DNA of 64,000 nt from Pseudomonas reidholzensis (lineage in GTDB: Bacteria > Pseudomonadota > Gammaproteobacteria > Pseudomonadales > Pseudomonadaceae): assembly GCF_900536025.1 (NCBI RefSeq), contig NZ_UNOZ01000013.1, forward strand, positions 558,001 to 622,000, given 5' to 3'. Shown piece by piece: positions 1 to 7,497 of the stretch. Below the pieces are notes generated by a model. That model was not told the origin of the DNA and did not search any database. It saw only the letters and a list, made by a program, of their open reading frames with translations. The translations under genes were made by a program, and so were the position numbers. Each line of letters opens with the position of its first letter. Positions within the stretch are counted from its first letter, which is position 1.

Positions 1-372
1 AAGCTTTAAGATGAAGTACCTCCGAATTTCCTTCGGGACTTTGCTTGTTGCTATCATCTTGGCTAAGTGGCCATAGATCCCACTTTTTTCTTGCTCTATG
101 TCCGAGAGGCATGCGCTGAATAATGCATGATAGTCTGCAGCGTCCAGTTGGGCTTGATTTAATTTTTCGTCAAGACTGTCATCATCAGCTAAAAGAAGTC
201 GTCGATGAAATTCGTATGCTTTTTTCTCGCTCTGTTCTGAGATGTAGTCTCGTACGAATGAAGCCCCAATTTTGGCAAAGTTATAGATTTTTTCGGCGCC
301 AGGAATGCCGCTGCAGGTCAATCCAGTGTCAATAATTAGATCTGCTATTTTTATTGTCTTCTTGAGGCTCAT
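1..372 (-). CDS. Hypothetical protein, 3' end cut off by the window edge
   Basis: An open frame starts with ATG at 372 (MSLKKTIKIADLIIDTG...) and runs off the left edge without a stop, giving at least 124 residues. The product is rich in Lys, Asp, Glu and Ile and looks helical and soluble, with no signal peptide or membrane segment. I do not recognise the family. The DNA is visibly richer in A and T than the core genes further right, as is the following stretch, which suggests acquired DNA. It lies in the same direction as the DUF4145 gene 80 bases upstream and could be co-transcribed with it. Confidence 0.6.
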   Translation of the reverse strand, partial: MSLKKTIKIADLIIDTGLTCSGIPGAEKIYNFAKIGASFVRDYISEQSEKKAYEFHRRLLLADDDSLDEKLNQAQLDAADYHALFSACLSDIEQEKSGIYGHLAKMIATSKVPKEIRRYFILKL

Positions 373-452
373 TGATCCATTCTTAATTGGGTGATGTGTA
401 ACTCAAGAAAAGCACTTATTGAAAGCTTTCTTTCCAGTGTCTCAGTTCATCT

Positions 453-1091
453 TCATTTATCTGCGCGAGCCTTCGCGTCTTTTTTCTCTGCAGCTTCTCG
501 CGCGCCCTTTGGCACCATTTCGTACAAGGCCTTCAGCTCGGCCGGCTCGGTTATACCTTTATGTACGATTAGATTAAGCATTTGAAACATCTTTGAAGCG
601 ATAAAATCCACGTCCGCGATGTCCATCTCGCCAGGGTGCACTGCATTGTTGCCAGTGATCCTCACTGTATCTGCAACCTTAATAAGCAGTTCGGGCAGAA
701 TTCCTTTTTTGGCTAGCTCTCGAATATCGATGTCGATCTTCTCACCTTTCTCTCCCAGGTGTACGCAGAGCCTTTGCAGCGCGAGTCGAAGTAGCGCAGC
801 TGCTGCCCGAGGGGAAACCGCGAATACCGCCGCTGCTTCCAAGTAATCCTTTCTCACATCTTCGGGCATGTCCGCAGCTGGGCGCGGGGCAACGCTCGAC
901 AGAGGATCTATCATCCGGGCTTGGTCTTTGCGCCAAAAGGTATGTTCATCGCACCTCACACATTCTGCCATGTCCAACGCGCTCACGCCGCCCTGTCCGT
1001 AACGGAGCGGGTACCAGTTCATATGCGCATAGGCCCCGCAGTGTGGGCAGCTGAATCCATTCAATCGGTGCTTTGGTATCACTGTTTCCAT
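453..1091 (-). CDS. DUF4145 domain-containing protein
   Basis: The product is 212 residues from the start METVIPKHRL. That ATG has an AGGG nine bases upstream; an in-frame ATG at 1145 has no ribosome site. Near the N-terminus is a CPHCGA knuckle and a second CVRCDE pair, which probably bind zinc. The middle (SPRAAAALLRLALQRLCVHLGE) and the later GNNAVHPGEMD segment are typical of DUF4145. That domain occurs alone or fused to restriction and other defence proteins, and its biochemical role is not established. The C-terminus is Lys/Ala-rich. A defence link is only suggested by the family and the island-like setting. Confidence 0.75.
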   Translation of the reverse strand: METVIPKHRLNGFSCPHCGAYAHMNWYPLRYGQGGVSALDMAECVRCDEHTFWRKDQARMIDPLSSVAPRPAADMPEDVRKDYLEAAAVFAVSPRAAAALLRLALQRLCVHLGEKGEKIDIDIRELAKKGILPELLIKVADTVRITGNNAVHPGEMDIADVDFIASKMFQMLNLIVHKGITEPAELKALYEMVPKGAREAAEKKDAKARADK

Positions 1092-1850
1092 TGAAATGTA
1101 CCCTATCGATTTCAAAATCCAGATTCCTGCGTTCATTAATACCAATTTATAAATTTATGTCTACCCGACCCTGGCGCGCGCCCTCGTCCCCCCGCCACGC
1201 CTGCGGGCTAAAACGTGTCGGAATTTCTGCGCCCCTGTAGCTGGGGACAAGCCGCCCCGTATCTGGTCTCGGGAAGGGTATGGGGTGTATTGGTTTCTGC
1301 GAATCCCTGCAGTGCCGGGGCTGCGGCCGTTGTCTCGACATGCCGGTGCAGCTCAGGCATTTCTAGTTGTAGTTTCAAAAATAGGTGATTTTGGTAATCA
1401 CCCCTTCTGGATTGCGCCTTTGACCACGGAATTCATGGCTAGTAGCGATTATCAAAAATGTTAAGGAACGGTAAGTCAAAAGGTGATTATTAACTAAGCC
1501 ATTGGCTTTACTAGGTTTGAGTGTTCCCCGGCTCAACCTAAGGTTTGGGTAATTGGATTACCTAAAAATTTCTAAAAAATTACCTTTATGTACTCCGCGC
1601 AACCAATTGATTTTAAATGGTTTGACGGTTGATTTGAAAACCGATTACCAAAATTACCTTTTTGAGGGGGCCACCTGAAATGACAAATGGCCTACGGGGG
1701 AGGGGTGGCAGGGTGACGTCTGCCCGCAGGCTGGGAACACTCAGGGAACAAAACCGGTGACAGGGGTGTGATAGACTCCAAGTAAATCAAGGCCTACAGC
1801 CCATGGAGCGCGGATTTTCTGAGTTCGAATCTCTATTCTTCCGCCAACTT
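1092..1850. other. Non-coding stretch with ATTACC/GGTAAT repeats
   Basis: No convincing gene is present; a 64-codon frame at 1147-1341 has neither family resemblance nor ribosome site. From about 1384 to 1658 the DNA is AT-rich and carries repeated short motifs in both orientations: GGTGATT at 1384 and 1482, GGTAATCACC at 1393, GGTAAT...ATTACC as a small palindrome at 1548-1562, and ATTACC at 1579, 1644 and 1653. The arrangement recalls clustered protein-binding sites next to an integration site, but no integrase or excisionase gene is visible. Confidence 0.4.
1811..1842 (+). other. Decayed tRNA-like 3' end, possible attachment-site remnant
   Basis: The stretch contains TTCGAAT, as in a tRNA T-loop, flanked by a partly paired stem, then TTCTTCC followed by GCCA, as in the acceptor end of a serine-type tRNA. 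The 5' half of a tRNA is not recognisable: no matching acceptor strand or anticodon arm lies just upstream. It is followed directly by a terminator, as real tRNA genes are. Tyrosine recombinases often leave tRNA 3' ends at island junctions, so this may be an att remnant. This is inference from a short match. Confidence 0.35.
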
Positions 1851-1851
1851 C

Positions 1852-1884
1852 AAAGCCCTGATTAGTCAGGGCTTTTTGCGTTTT
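1852..1884 (+). terminator. Rho-independent terminator
   Basis: A stem AAGCCCTGA / TCAGGGCTT with a four-base loop is followed by TTTTGCGTTTTT. It follows the tRNA-like 3' end and would stop rightward transcription. Confidence 0.75.
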
Positions 1885-1982
1885 TGGAGTCGGTGACATC
1901 AACCGCGGGAACGCCGTTTGGAAGGGTTTGTTTTGGACGCGCTTCCAATTCTAGTTCATGCTACTGGCTTCTCGGGCGACCT

Positions 1983-2110
1983 CAAGATCGAGCGCCGCCC
2001 GCGCGGCCCATCGCGACACAAGGCCGCTCCCCCATTTGTTGCAACGTGCCATGGCCTGATGGATTGGAGTTTTAGCCTTGTTGGTACGACGAAGACATCG
2101 AGTCGAGCAT
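1983..2110 (+). repeat. Diverged direct repeat, left copy (REP-containing)
   Basis: This stretch (ATCGAGCGCCGCCCGCGCGG..., then TTTGTTGCAACGT and GTACGACGAAGA) reappears in diverged form at 2624-2750. It includes a REP-like core with the GCGACACAAGGCCGCTCC variant. The two copies enclose the DUF6429 gene. Confidence 0.6.
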
Positions 2111-2191
2111 GAAGGTCTCTCTGCAACCTTTCGCCTTGCATCGGGCTGACAACCTGTGCTTGAAGATCATCGCCGTCGAGGTAGCCTCTAG

Positions 2192-2221
2192 GTAGGATTT
2201 AACCCTAACGTTAAAACCTAC
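2192..2221. promoter_or_regulatory. Imperfect palindrome before the DUF6429 gene
   Basis: Arms GTAGGATTTAAC and GTTAAAACCTAC are separated by six bases, with one mismatched pair. The palindrome ends 16 bases before the ATG and just ahead of the ribosome site CGGAGG. It could be an operator or a hairpin controlling translation. No regulator is suggested by the sequence. Confidence 0.45.
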
Positions 2222-2237
2222 GTGCGGAGGTACCATC

Positions 2238-2498
2238 ATGCAATACGACGAAAAACTCCTCGAAGAAGCCGTCCTTGGCCTGTTGGCAGCCTTCAGCTCT
2301 GATTCCGGCAACGCCTGGAAAGGGTTCGACTTCGAGATCATGAACCGACTGCACGAGCAGGGTTTCATCAGCGATCCGGTGAACCGTAACAAGTCGATCT
2401 GGTTAACGACTGAAGGGCTGGAGCGAGGACGGGAGATAGCTGATCGGTTGTTTGCGGTAGGCGCTCACGGCGAGCATTCGTCCGACGCTGATAGCTGA
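2238..2498 (+). CDS. DUF6429 family protein
   Basis: An 86-residue product begins MQYDEKLLEEAVLGLL, behind a clear CGGAGG ribosome site. The pattern EAVLGLL...WKGFDFEIMNRLHEQGFISDP...KSIWLTTEGLERG matches the small DUF6429 family, whose function is unknown. The layout resembles a winged-helix-like fold (LHEQGFISDP then TTEGL), but that is inference. There is no signal peptide or membrane segment. The gene stands alone between two diverged repeat copies and has an imperfect palindrome just upstream. Confidence 0.7.
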   Translation: MQYDEKLLEEAVLGLLAAFSSDSGNAWKGFDFEIMNRLHEQGFISDPVNRNKSIWLTTEGLERGREIADRLFAVGAHGEHSSDADS

Positions 2499-2623
2499 CT
2501 GCCCGGAGCGCCCACTGTAACGTGCAGTGTGCCCCAGGTCAGGAGGCGCAGGGCGAGACAAGCAGGTTCATTCTTTAGGAATCAGTGCTGTGTGGCGCAT
2601 GCCGCAGAGTCTGTTGCGTCTTT

Positions 2624-2750
2624 GAAATCGAGCGCCGCCCGCGCGGCGCATCGCGGGCAAGCCCGCTCCTACATTTGTTGCAACGTACCATGACCTGACA
2701 GACCGAGGTTTTCACCTTGTTTGTACGACGAAAAAATTGAGTCGATCTCT
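2624..2750 (+). repeat. Diverged direct repeat, right copy (REP-containing)
   Basis: This is the second copy of the sequence at 1983-2110, here with the standard REP core GCGGGCAAGCCCGCTCCTACA at 2653-2673. A REP in the opposite orientation lies at 2831-2858 and is flanked by an inverted TTGTTGC-like piece, so the region carries a REP pair as well as the direct repeat. Confidence 0.6.
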
Positions 2751-2830
2751 ATAGATTTTTTTGTGGTTCTCGCCATGCACCATAATGGCTGGCGACGCCT
2801 CTGTTCATACGCGATTGCACGTAGCAACAA

Positions 2831-2858
2831 CTGTAGGAGCGGGCTTGCCCGCGATGCG
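2831..2858 (-). repeat. REP element, inverse orientation
   Basis: The sequence CTGTAGGAGCGGGCTTGCCC followed by GCGATG is the reverse complement of the REP at 2653-2673. The 2499-2924 interval holds only these repeats; I see no gene in it. Confidence 0.8.
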
Positions 2859-2924
2859 CCGCGCAGGTGGCGAGCGCACCACGGTTATCAAGGCGGCGCG
2901 CTACTTGGCGGGACCTCGAAACGG

Positions 2925-4268
2925 CTACCGTTGCAGCCCAACCCCTTTCGCCAGATACTCTTCAAACGCCTCCGCCGGCACCATGCTCCCCCCCGTGCCC
3001 CAGACAAGGTGCGTGGCCCTCTGCAGCCGCTCAGGCGTGAACCCCATGCGCTCCAGATAACCCGGCGATTGCAACACCCGCACCATCCCTGGCACCCCCG
3101 CCAACGCCGAAGGCTCAAGCCGAGCGCCATCCCGCTCCCAGGCCACCACCAACAGCCGATACAGCTCCTCATCGGTAACCGTGTAATACCCATCGATCAA
3201 TCGCTGCATCGCCTTGCCAACAAACCCGGAGGGTCGGCCCACCGCAAGCCCATCTGCGGCGGTCATGTTGTCGATGCCAAAATCCTGAACGCTGGTCTGG
3301 TCGTGCAACCCCGTATAAACCCCCAGCAGCATGCACGGCGAGTGCGTCGGCTCGGCAAACAGGCAATGCACCGCATCGCCGAACACCAGCTTGAGCCCAA
3401 ACGCCACGCCCCCCGGGCCACCACCCACGCCACACGGCAGGTAGACGAACAGCGGCGCCTCTTCACTGACGCTGATGCCAGCCTCGTCGAACTGGCGTGC
3501 CAGACGCTCAGCGGCCACTGCGTAGCCGAGGAACAGATGCGGCGAGTTCTCGTCGTCGACGAAGTAGCAGGCGGGGTCTGCGGCGGCCTGCGATCGACCC
3601 TGCTCGACTGCAACGCTGTAGTCGGACGCATACTCGATCACCGTTACACCGTTGGCGCGCAGCTTGTCCTTCTTCCACTGACGCGCATCTGCAGACATGT
3701 GCACCGTCACCTTGAACCCCAGCGTTGCCCCCATGATGCCGATCGATAGACCCAGGTTGCCGGTCGAGCCCACTGCCAGTGTGTACTGGCTGAAAAAGGC
3801 TTTGGACGCATCGCTGGCCAGGACGGTGTAGTCATCCTCCAGGCTGATCAAACCTGCCGCCAGCGCTCTGTCCTCAGCATGCTTGAGCACTTCGTGGATA
3901 CCGCCGCGGGCTTTGACCGAGCCTGAGATCGGCAGCTCGTTATCGGCTTTGAGCCAAAGAGAACCGCTATTTTCCAGGGCGGACTCTTCGGTTAGCAGGA
4001 TTTGTGTCTGGGTGAGTGGCAGGAGGCGCGATTCAATAATGCCGCCGCTCGCCGCCGTTTCTGGAAATACCTTCGCCAGGTAGGGGGCGAACCGTTGCAG
4101 CCTGTCGCTCGCTGACTGAACATCCGCGGCTGACAGCCCTACGTCATCCAGCGCTTCAGAAACCTTGGCGATACCTGGGTTGAACCAGGAAATGGGTTTC
4201 AACGCCGTCAGCTCGGTGATGAGCGGATGACTCCGTTTCCAGGCGTCTAGGGTTTTACCGTGGATCAT
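2925..4268 (-). CDS. dsdA: D-serine dehydratase (D-serine ammonia-lyase)
   Basis: A PLP enzyme that converts D-serine to pyruvate and ammonia in the cytoplasm. The start [10 protein letters not shown] was chosen because CGGAG lies 7 bases upstream and the resulting 447 residues match the family length; a start 11 codons earlier has no ribosome site. The PLP lysine is K119 in SGSVKARGG, and the phosphate-binding loop is in [11 protein letters not shown]. The C-terminal part contains CGVGGGPGG and WGTGGSMVP. Neither a dsdC-type LysR activator nor a dsdX permease lies next to it; the divergent neighbour is an unrelated small gene. Identification is secure; control is not evident. Confidence 0.95.
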   Translation of the reverse strand: MIHGKTLDAWKRSHPLITELTALKPISWFNPGIAKVSEALDDVGLSAADVQSASDRLQRFAPYLAKVFPETAASGGIIESRLLPLTQTQILLTEESALENSGSLWLKADNELPISGSVKARGGIHEVLKHAEDRALAAGLISLEDDYTVLASDASKAFFSQYTLAVGSTGNLGLSIGIMGATLGFKVTVHMSADARQWKKDKLRANGVTVIEYASDYSVAVEQGRSQAAADPACYFVDDENSPHLFLGYAVAAERLARQFDEAGISVSEEAPLFVYLPCGVGGGPGGVAFGLKLVFGDAVHCLFAEPTHSPCMLLGVYTGLHDQTSVQDFGIDNMTAADGLAVGRPSGFVGKAMQRLIDGYYTVTDEELYRLLVVAWERDGARLEPSALAGVPGMVRVLQSPGYLERMGFTPERLQRATHLVWGTGGSMVPAEAFEEYLAKGVGLQR

Positions 4269-4757
4269 GACGAGCTCCGTAGGCTGGATGGGCAGGTTCA
4301 AACTCTAGCCGACGTCGAAGTCATCGCCTATATCCGCCAGCGTGCGGTGAAGGTTGTGCGATTTCTGTTCGAGACTATGTAACCGAACTATAAAAACGAG
4401 CACACGCCTGCGGGGCGCTTCATTAAATCGGTAGCATTGATTATGTAAGCTCCGGCGATTCAATGGCGCTTGCCGCAAGATAATGTGGGTCCGCATCGGT
4501 TGTGACTTCAGCTGATACAACTGGAGCGCTGGGCGGCGGGGAGCTGAAGACACATTCTCCGGGCCGTTCGCACCGTTTCAGCAGCGCGTCTGCGCAGGCA
4601 TCCCGTCATCGCGCAGCCGTTGACCGGTCAAGGCGTCTTTCCAAGCGCGGTCAGCCCCCGCTTCTGTTAACCTGCTACCCAACAGCTCATCCATTTCAAG
4701 CCCTGAGCGCGGAGCGCTCGGATCTGATCCGTTTTTATGAGGGAAGGGAAATTCACC
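4269..4757. other. Intergenic region between divergent genes, no gene seen
   Basis: This stretch separates dsdA (leftward) from the small gene at 4758 (rightward), so it should hold both promoters. Frames of 73-97 codons in it have no family resemblance or ribosome site. I see no clear operator. Confidence 0.5.
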
Positions 4758-5087
4758 ATGACCGCCACCGACCGTCTCAGCCTGCTTCAGTTTGAGCATT
4801 TAAGCCTGGGTGCGGAGGCCGCCGCCCAGTTCGCCATCTCCGTGGACGAGCTTCGCGCGCTGAAACTGCTGGAGCGTTACGAGCATCCCGCTGCCCTCTA
4901 CCTGGGCGATATCGCCGACGCCAAGGACCGCGAAGAGCTGCTCTGCGCAAAAAGCCTGGGGATCGGTTTTGCCCATGGCCTGATCGCCGCCCGCGTGATC
5001 GTCAAGGCCGAGGCCGAGAGCCTGCGGCGCATCTTCCAGAATGCCGCTGACCGCGCCTTGGCCGTGCTTGCCCAAAGCGCAGAGTAA
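4758..5087 (+). CDS. Conserved hypothetical protein
   Basis: A 109-residue soluble product starts at MTATDRLSLLQFEHLSLG. It is Ala/Leu/Glu-rich and probably all-helical, with no signal peptide or cysteine pattern. The ATG was preferred over one seven codons earlier because GAAGGG lies upstream at a usable distance. I recognise no domain. It runs convergently towards the YheO-like regulator gene, with about 56 bases between. Confidence 0.6.
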   Translation: MTATDRLSLLQFEHLSLGAEAAAQFAISVDELRALKLLERYEHPAALYLGDIADAKDREELLCAKSLGIGFAHGLIAARVIVKAEAESLRRIFQNAADRALAVLAQSAE

Positions 5088-5143
5088 GCCCTGCCGGCGC
5101 AGGTGCGCTGCTGCCGAGGCGAGGCGGGGCTGGCCTGCGCCCG

Positions 5144-5752
5144 CTAGCCGCGCAGCAGCTTGACCCACTTGTAGACCGTCGCCCGGCCCATGCTCAGCAC
5201 GTTGGCCACATAGTCGGCGGCACTGCGCCCTTCGAACGCCCCTTCGTTGTACAGCGCTTCGATCAGTACCCGCTTGTGCTTCATGCTCAAGGTATTCAGC
5301 GACAGCTGCCGCTCACCCAGCCAGGCGTGCAGGAAGGTATTGATGCGCTCCTGCCAGTCATCCCTGAACAGCGCGTCGGGTTGCGGCACTAGCCGGCTGA
5401 CCTGGAAGAACGCGTCGAGCGCATCGCGGGCCTGCTCCAGCACTGAAAAATTGACGTTGATGCACAGCAGTGCCTCGGGCTTGCCCTGGGCGTCGCGCAG
5501 CACGCTGCTGATCGAGCGGATCTTCTGCCCGTTCCAGTTGAGCTTCTCGTAGGGGCCGAGGCTGGCGGCCTGGCCGAGATCGTCCGGCAAGTCGTCCAGG
5601 GCGGAGTCATCACCCAGCGTGCGCTTGGAGAAGTTGTTGGCGATGTGCACTACCGTCTGGCTCTCGAGGTCGTGGACGATGACCTCGGCATGCGGAAAGA
5701 GCAGGGTGGCGATGCAGTCGGCGATGACCTTGTAGTTTTCAAACGGCTTCAT
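5144..5752 (-). CDS. YheO-like PAS/HTH transcriptional regulator
   Basis: A 202-residue protein with the YheO-type PAS domain in the first ~120 residues (FPHAEVIVHDLESQTVVHIANN..., then CINVNFSVLEQARDAL). A C-terminal helix-turn-helix follows (RSAADYVANVLSMGRATVYKWV, about residues 175-197). Members include DauR, the repressor of D-arginine catabolism in Pseudomonas. The nearby D-serine dehydratase gene makes a D-amino-acid ligand tempting, but an unrelated gene lies between and nothing in the sequence shows the target. The gene reads leftward from a long AT-rich intergenic region that it shares with the MptE-like gene. Confidence 0.8.
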   Translation of the reverse strand: MKPFENYKVIADCIATLLFPHAEVIVHDLESQTVVHIANNFSKRTLGDDSALDDLPDDLGQAASLGPYEKLNWNGQKIRSISSVLRDAQGKPEALLCINVNFSVLEQARDALDAFFQVSRLVPQPDALFRDDWQERINTFLHAWLGERQLSLNTLSMKHKRVLIEALYNEGAFEGRSAADYVANVLSMGRATVYKWVKLLRG

Positions 5753-6161
5753 GTTCGACGGCGAGGTCCTTGATGGGCAGGCAGTGGGGCAGTGAAGGGA
5801 AGGGCTACATCATACCAGCGGTGATGGCACGGCCAGGAGAAATCGCGCGCCGGGCGGGACTGTGGGTGTCAGGGGGCAATAGCGGTATGAAAAATCCAGA
5901 CGGATTATCAATTGACTGAAGTTGCGCTGATAAGTTCCGTCCTTTAATTTTTATAAGTTACCTATTCAGCCGGTAACTGTCTTAACGTAACTAACCGCTA
6001 TCTTTACCTATCTTAACAAATCACCATAAGACACTTACGAGTGATGGCCAGTTGGTATTAATGGCCTATGTATGGCATTCGCGTAAGTGTTATGTAAATG
6101 CTGGCGTATGAGTTGTAAACCTATGTAACCTTGTAAGTCATTCCACTGTTTGAACAGATCA
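5753..6161. other. AT-rich divergent promoter region
   Basis: This region separates the leftward YheO-like gene from the rightward MptE-like gene. From about 5885 to 6135 it is strikingly AT-rich for this genome, with many TTAAC, GTAA and TATG pieces. No gene is visible. Such tracts in Pseudomonas are often bound by MvaT/TurA-type silencers; that is inference from base composition only. Confidence 0.5.
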
Positions 6162-7061
6162 ATGAACTCACTTCCGTCGCAGCCGCAGGCTCTACGCGGG
6201 GCGTTCTCCGACTTCGAGGCGTGTCGCAATACCCAGAGTGGTCCGGTCGTTATTCTGGCCTCCGGTCAGTCGGCTGGGCAGTTTCCGCTGCAGCGTTTTG
6301 CCGATTGTCCGATCATTGCGATGAACGGCTCGATCAGTCTGCTTGAGCAGGCTGGCATCAAGCCGTTCTTCTATGTTTGTACCGACAAGGACTTTGCCCG
6401 GCAACAGCCGCACCTGTTTGCCACCGCGCTGCGGCAGAGCCCGCGGCTCGCGCTTTGGGCCGAGCAGGGCGAGGCGCACGCACTACCCGCAGGCACGCAG
6501 TGCTACCCGTTGACCAAGGCGGCGGAGCCGAGCCTGGGCGAGTGGTTGGCGGGTGCTGCCAGCCCGTATGCCAGGGCGCGCTCGCTGTGGAGCAAACGGG
6601 CCCGCTCGATCGGGTTCAGCAAGGACTTGAGCCACGGCTTCTTCGATGCGCGCACCGTTGCCTACGTCGCGCTGCAGTTGGCCTATCACCTCGGCTTCAA
6701 TGAGGTGCTGCTGGTGGGCGTCGACCTCGATCAGTCCGTGGGCCGTTTCTATGAGAAGGGCGAGCACGGCCGTTCACCCTGTGGCCTCGACCAGCACTGG
6801 GCCAGCCGTATCTTGCCGTCGCTGTCGTTGATGAAGCGCCAGGTGATCGGAGACGGCTTCAGGGTCTACAACCTGTCGGCCACTTCTCGGATCCCCAGCG
6901 AGCTGATCCCCAAGATCGACAACGAGCAGGCGCTTGCCATCGCGGGTCAACGCAGGGCGCCACGCCACGCCGGGCGCAAGTCGGTTCACTGCAGCGTCGG
7001 GGGTTCGAATGCACCCTGCAAGGTGGCGAGTGCGGCTTCGATGCGGGCAATCATCCGCTGA
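6162..7061 (+). CDS. MptE/DUF115-like protein, probably surface polysaccharide related
   Basis: A 299-residue product starting MNSLPSQPQALRGAF. Near the N-terminus is GPVVILASGQSAGQFPLQRF, followed by IIAMNGSISLLEQAGIKPFF and a TDKDF motif. Later comes NEVLLVGVDLDQ. This order resembles the DUF115/6-hydroxymethylpterin diphosphokinase MptE-like fold and the related sialyltransferase-type sugar transferases. Similar Pseudomonas proteins are annotated as LPS core biosynthesis proteins, but I cannot assign a substrate. The start at 6162 lacks a clear ribosome site, and a TTG four codons earlier is possible. The last 76 bases overlap a small gene on the other strand. Confidence 0.65.
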   Translation: MNSLPSQPQALRGAFSDFEACRNTQSGPVVILASGQSAGQFPLQRFADCPIIAMNGSISLLEQAGIKPFFYVCTDKDFARQQPHLFATALRQSPRLALWAEQGEAHALPAGTQCYPLTKAAEPSLGEWLAGAASPYARARSLWSKRARSIGFSKDLSHGFFDARTVAYVALQLAYHLGFNEVLLVGVDLDQSVGRFYEKGEHGRSPCGLDQHWASRILPSLSLMKRQVIGDGFRVYNLSATSRIPSELIPKIDNEQALAIAGQRRAPRHAGRKSVHCSVGGSNAPCKVASAASMRAIIR

Positions 7062-7171
7062 AGATCCTCGGCGCGCTGATCGTCGCCCATGGCCCTCGAG
7101 CGGTCGCGCTGCTGGCGCAGGGTGAGCAGATTCTTTTGCAGTGCGACGGCTGAGCGATTGAACGTTTCCAT
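6986..7171 (-). CDS. Small coiled-coil hypothetical protein
   Basis: A 61-residue product METFNRSAVALQKNLLTLRQ... is predicted to form one long helix with heptad-like spacing, ending FEPPTLQ. It overlaps the 3' end of the MptE-like gene by 76 bases on the opposite strand. The ribosome site is weak (CGAG, seven bases upstream). The amino-acid pattern looks real, but no family is recognised and it could still be a chance frame. Confidence 0.45.
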   Translation of the reverse strand: METFNRSAVALQKNLLTLRQQRDRSRAMGDDQRAEDLQRMIARIEAALATLQGAFEPPTLQ

Positions 7172-7497
7172 GTTTTTCTCGAGGTGAAGGCGTCCGTGCC
7201 GATGTAGGAAAACATGGACCGTATCAGCTCAATCTGGCGTGCGACACTGCCTTTTCATACAGGCTATAGTCGGCTGTAGGACCTGTCCTACAGCCGTATA
7301 TGAAGCTTCCTACAAGTTAGCGGGGAGCTGTATTTCCAATCATGTAATTAAGTCACGCTGTATCCCGCTGCCTGTCGAACGCGGGTCGCTTTTTGCGTGC
7401 CTTGTTCCTGACCTTGCTCAAGCAGGCGCTGCCCAGGCGTTTGCAGCGCTGTCGCAACGATATGTTGCAATTAACCCTAATGAGGCCCGACTACGGC
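7172..7497. other. Intergenic region, no gene seen; holds a perfect palindrome
   Basis: The only clear structure is the perfect palindrome at 7271-7296, listed separately. A 113-codon frame crossing into the LysR gene has no family resemblance. Confidence 0.5.
7271..7296. promoter_or_regulatory. Perfect 12-base-arm palindrome
   Basis: Arms CGGCTGTAGGAC and GTCCTACAGCCG are exact reverse complements separated by CT. It has no T-run, so it is not an obvious terminator. It could be an operator for a dimeric regulator or an RNA hairpin. It lies beyond the 3' end of the LysR gene and upstream of the small coiled-coil gene on the minus strand. Confidence 0.5.

Noticed and set aside
1147..1341. 64-codon minus-strand frame
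   Set aside because: Arg/Pro/Gln-rich, no ribosome site, in a repeat-bearing non-coding stretch.
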